Positions 3,828 through 5,139 of a stretch of DNA of 5,139 nt are shown piece after piece. Position 1 is the stretch's first letter. Every line of letters begins with the position of its first letter. Both the position numbers and the translations under genes were made by a program. The stretch spans positions 1 through 5,139 of the forward strand of contig DHFO01000024.1 of NCBI GenBank assembly GCA_002402295.1. Reading direction: 5' to 3'. Source of the stretch: Caldiserica bacterium UBA4822. Its GTDB lineage: Bacteria; Caldisericota; Caldisericia; Cryosericales; Cryosericaceae. A model generated the notes under the pieces. The model saw only the letters and a list, made by a program, of their open reading frames with translations. It was not told the DNA's origin and searched no databases.

Positions 3828-5139
3828 ATGGATGAAAATGTAGCCCGGTTCCTGGCGCAGCATTTTGGCGAGGAACAGTATGCGAAGCTGAGCAGGATCT
3901 CGAGCGGCGAGCTGTATGAATTCTTGGCACGTTTCATCAAGTTGCTCGATCCAGCGAGTGTGTTCGTCTGTGATGACTCGGCCAGAGATGTTGCGTACAT
4001 CAGGGAAAAGGCGCTTCGCGATGGCGAGGAGCAACCTCTTGCAATGGAGGGTCACACCATTCACTTCGACTCGCCCCTTGACCAGGGCAGAGACAAGGAG
4101 CACACAGACATTCTTGTTGATCCCGGAGAGGAGATGGGACCGCAGATTTCCACACGCGACCGCACCGAGGGGCTGAAGGATATTCATGAGGTAATGGACG
4201 GGATCATGCGCGGGCGCGAGATGCTGGTTGTATTCGCAACTCTGGGCCCGAATGGTTCGGAGTTTGCCATACCAGCCGTTCAGTTGACCGATAGTTCCTA
4301 TGTAGCACATTCCGAAAAACTGCTATACCGACCTGGGTATGAGGAGTTCATTCGCCAGGGGCAGGGGGCACGGTTCTTTCGGTTCGTTCACTCCGAGGGG
4401 GAACTCACGGAGTCTCATACGAGCAAGAACATCGACAGGCGGCGCGTCTACATCGACCTCAAAGATAACATTGTCTACAGCGCCAATACCCAGTACGCCG
4501 GCAACACGGTGGGCATGAAGAAGATGGCCATGCGGCTGGCAATCTATCGTGGCTCCCAGCAGGGGTGGTTATGCGAGCACATGCTCGTCATGGGTATCCA
4601 TGGTCCTGATGACCGCGTTACCTACTTCACAGGGGCGTTTCCTTCCATGTGCGGCAAGACATCGACAGCAATGCTGGAAGGGGAGACCATCGTGGGGGAT
4701 GACATCGCCTATCTTCGTCGGATTGGCGGAGTTGTGCGTGCAGTCAACTGCGAGCATGGTATGTTTGGCATTATTCTCGGGGTCAACAGCAAAGATGACC
4801 CTATTCAGTGGAAGGCGCTCCACGCACCCGGTCATGAGGTCATCTTCAGCAATGTCCTGGAAACAGACGATGGGGACGTATACTGGGAGGGCAAAGACCA
4901 GCCCGTCCCCAGCCATGGCATCAACTTCCAGGGCGAATGGACGCCGGGCGCACTCGACAAGAACGAAAAACCTGTTCCGCCGTCGCACCCGAATGCCCGT
5001 TTCACGCTTGGTCTGGAGATGCTGGACAACCTGGACCCGAACGTGGACAATCCCAGTGGCGTCGAGGTTGGGGCGTACGTCTACGGGGGGAGGGACTCTG
5101 ACACGTGGGTACCAGTGGAGGAGTCGCTGGACTGGGCCC
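3828..5139 (+). CDS. pckG: GTP-dependent phosphoenolpyruvate carboxykinase (3' end outside window)
   Basis: The enzyme interconverts oxaloacetate plus GTP with phosphoenolpyruvate, GDP and CO2, linking the TCA pool to gluconeogenesis or, in reverse, to anaplerosis. The first 437 codons are present without a stop. GTP-type enzymes are about 600-640 residues, so roughly 70% is here. Visible motifs are QLTDSSYVAHSEKLLYR (152-168), YAGNTVGMKK (223-232, with the metal-ligand lysine), EHMLVMGI with His251, the GTP/PEPCK P-loop FPSMCGKTS (271-279, hyper-reactive Cys275, Lys277), kinase-2 VGDDIAYL (289-296, Asp292), NVLETDDGDVYWEG (342-355) and GGR with Arg422. Substrate- and metal-binding residues in this part are all kept. 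The P-loop ends in Ser where animal enzymes have Asn, and the wording around it resembles archaeal-type sequences. The three guanine-binding Phe positions lie beyond the window. GGGGGTG at 3817-3823 is the likely ribosome site, four bases before the ATG. The ATP-type enzyme (PckA) is excluded by these motifs. Confidence 0.95.
   Translation, partial: MDENVARFLAQHFGEEQYAKLSRISSGELYEFLARFIKLLDPASVFVCDDSARDVAYIREKALRDGEEQPLAMEGHTIHFDSPLDQGRDKEHTDILVDPGEEMGPQISTRDRTEGLKDIHEVMDGIMRGREMLVVFATLGPNGSEFAIPAVQLTDSSYVAHSEKLLYRPGYEEFIRQGQGARFFRFVHSEGELTESHTSKNIDRRRVYIDLKDNIVYSANTQYAGNTVGMKKMAMRLAIYRGSQQGWLCEHMLVMGIHGPDDRVTYFTGAFPSMCGKTSTAMLEGETIVGDDIAYLRRIGGVVRAVNCEHGMFGIILGVNSKDDPIQWKALHAPGHEVIFSNVLETDDGDVYWEGKDQPVPSHGINFQGEWTPGALDKNEKPVPPSHPNARFTLGLEMLDNLDPNVDNPSGVEVGAYVYGGRDSDTWVPVEESLDWA

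Noticed and set aside
4569..4988. A minus-strand frame of 139 codons inside pckG, and similar frames at 3765-4310.
   Set aside because: pckG is continuous on the plus strand through all of this with conserved active-site motifs.
1..5139. CRISPR arrays, tRNA genes, insertion sequences, toxin-antitoxin or defence genes.
   Set aside because: I saw no spaced direct repeats, cloverleaf-like segments, transposase motifs or defence-type domains on either strand.

Overview
The window is ordinary-looking bacterial chromosome, moderately GC-rich by eye and densely coded, with Shine-Dalgarno-like sites and sigma70-like promoter candidates. It has six protein genes, of which the two at the edges are cut by the window. 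I see no tRNA, rRNA, CRISPR array, insertion sequence or phage gene. Adenosylcobyric acid synthase (cobQ) next to a GTP-type PEP carboxykinase of an archaeal-like sequence subtype, plus a cupin of a type I associate with anaerobes, suggests an anaerobic or facultative lineage outside the best-studied phyla. The sequence alone does not fix the taxon.

Layout, left to right. (1) Bases 1-463, minus strand: the N-terminal 154 codons of an unrecognised membrane-anchored protein whose 3' end lies outside the window. (2) Bases 464-636: a divergent intergenic region with promoter candidates on both strands and a 46-base inverted repeat between them. (3) Bases 637-1254, plus strand: a 205-residue protein I do not recognise. 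(4) A hairpin at 1275-1302 where two genes converge. (5) Minus strand, 3262 down to 1298: cobQ followed 24 bases later by a small membrane-anchored protein with a chagasin/I42-type inhibitor fold whose key loop is altered. (6) Bases 3263-3401: a compact control region with overlapping divergent promoter candidates and a nested inverted repeat that would sit at the 5' end of the cobQ mRNA. (7) Plus strand: a small one-domain cupin (3402-3728), then the first 437 codons of GTP-dependent PEP carboxykinase (3828 to the window end).

Functionally the window is a mix: late corrin-ring amidation (cobQ), central carbon metabolism (pckG), one putative small-ligand or metal-binding cupin, and three poorly characterised proteins, two of them predicted to be anchored on the outer face of the cytoplasmic membrane. 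No new multi-gene system is evident. The places most worth a second look are the structured leader and overlapping promoters between cobQ and the cupin gene, the I42-like protein with a degenerate inhibitory loop and an apparently leaderless start, and the unassigned 205-residue protein.
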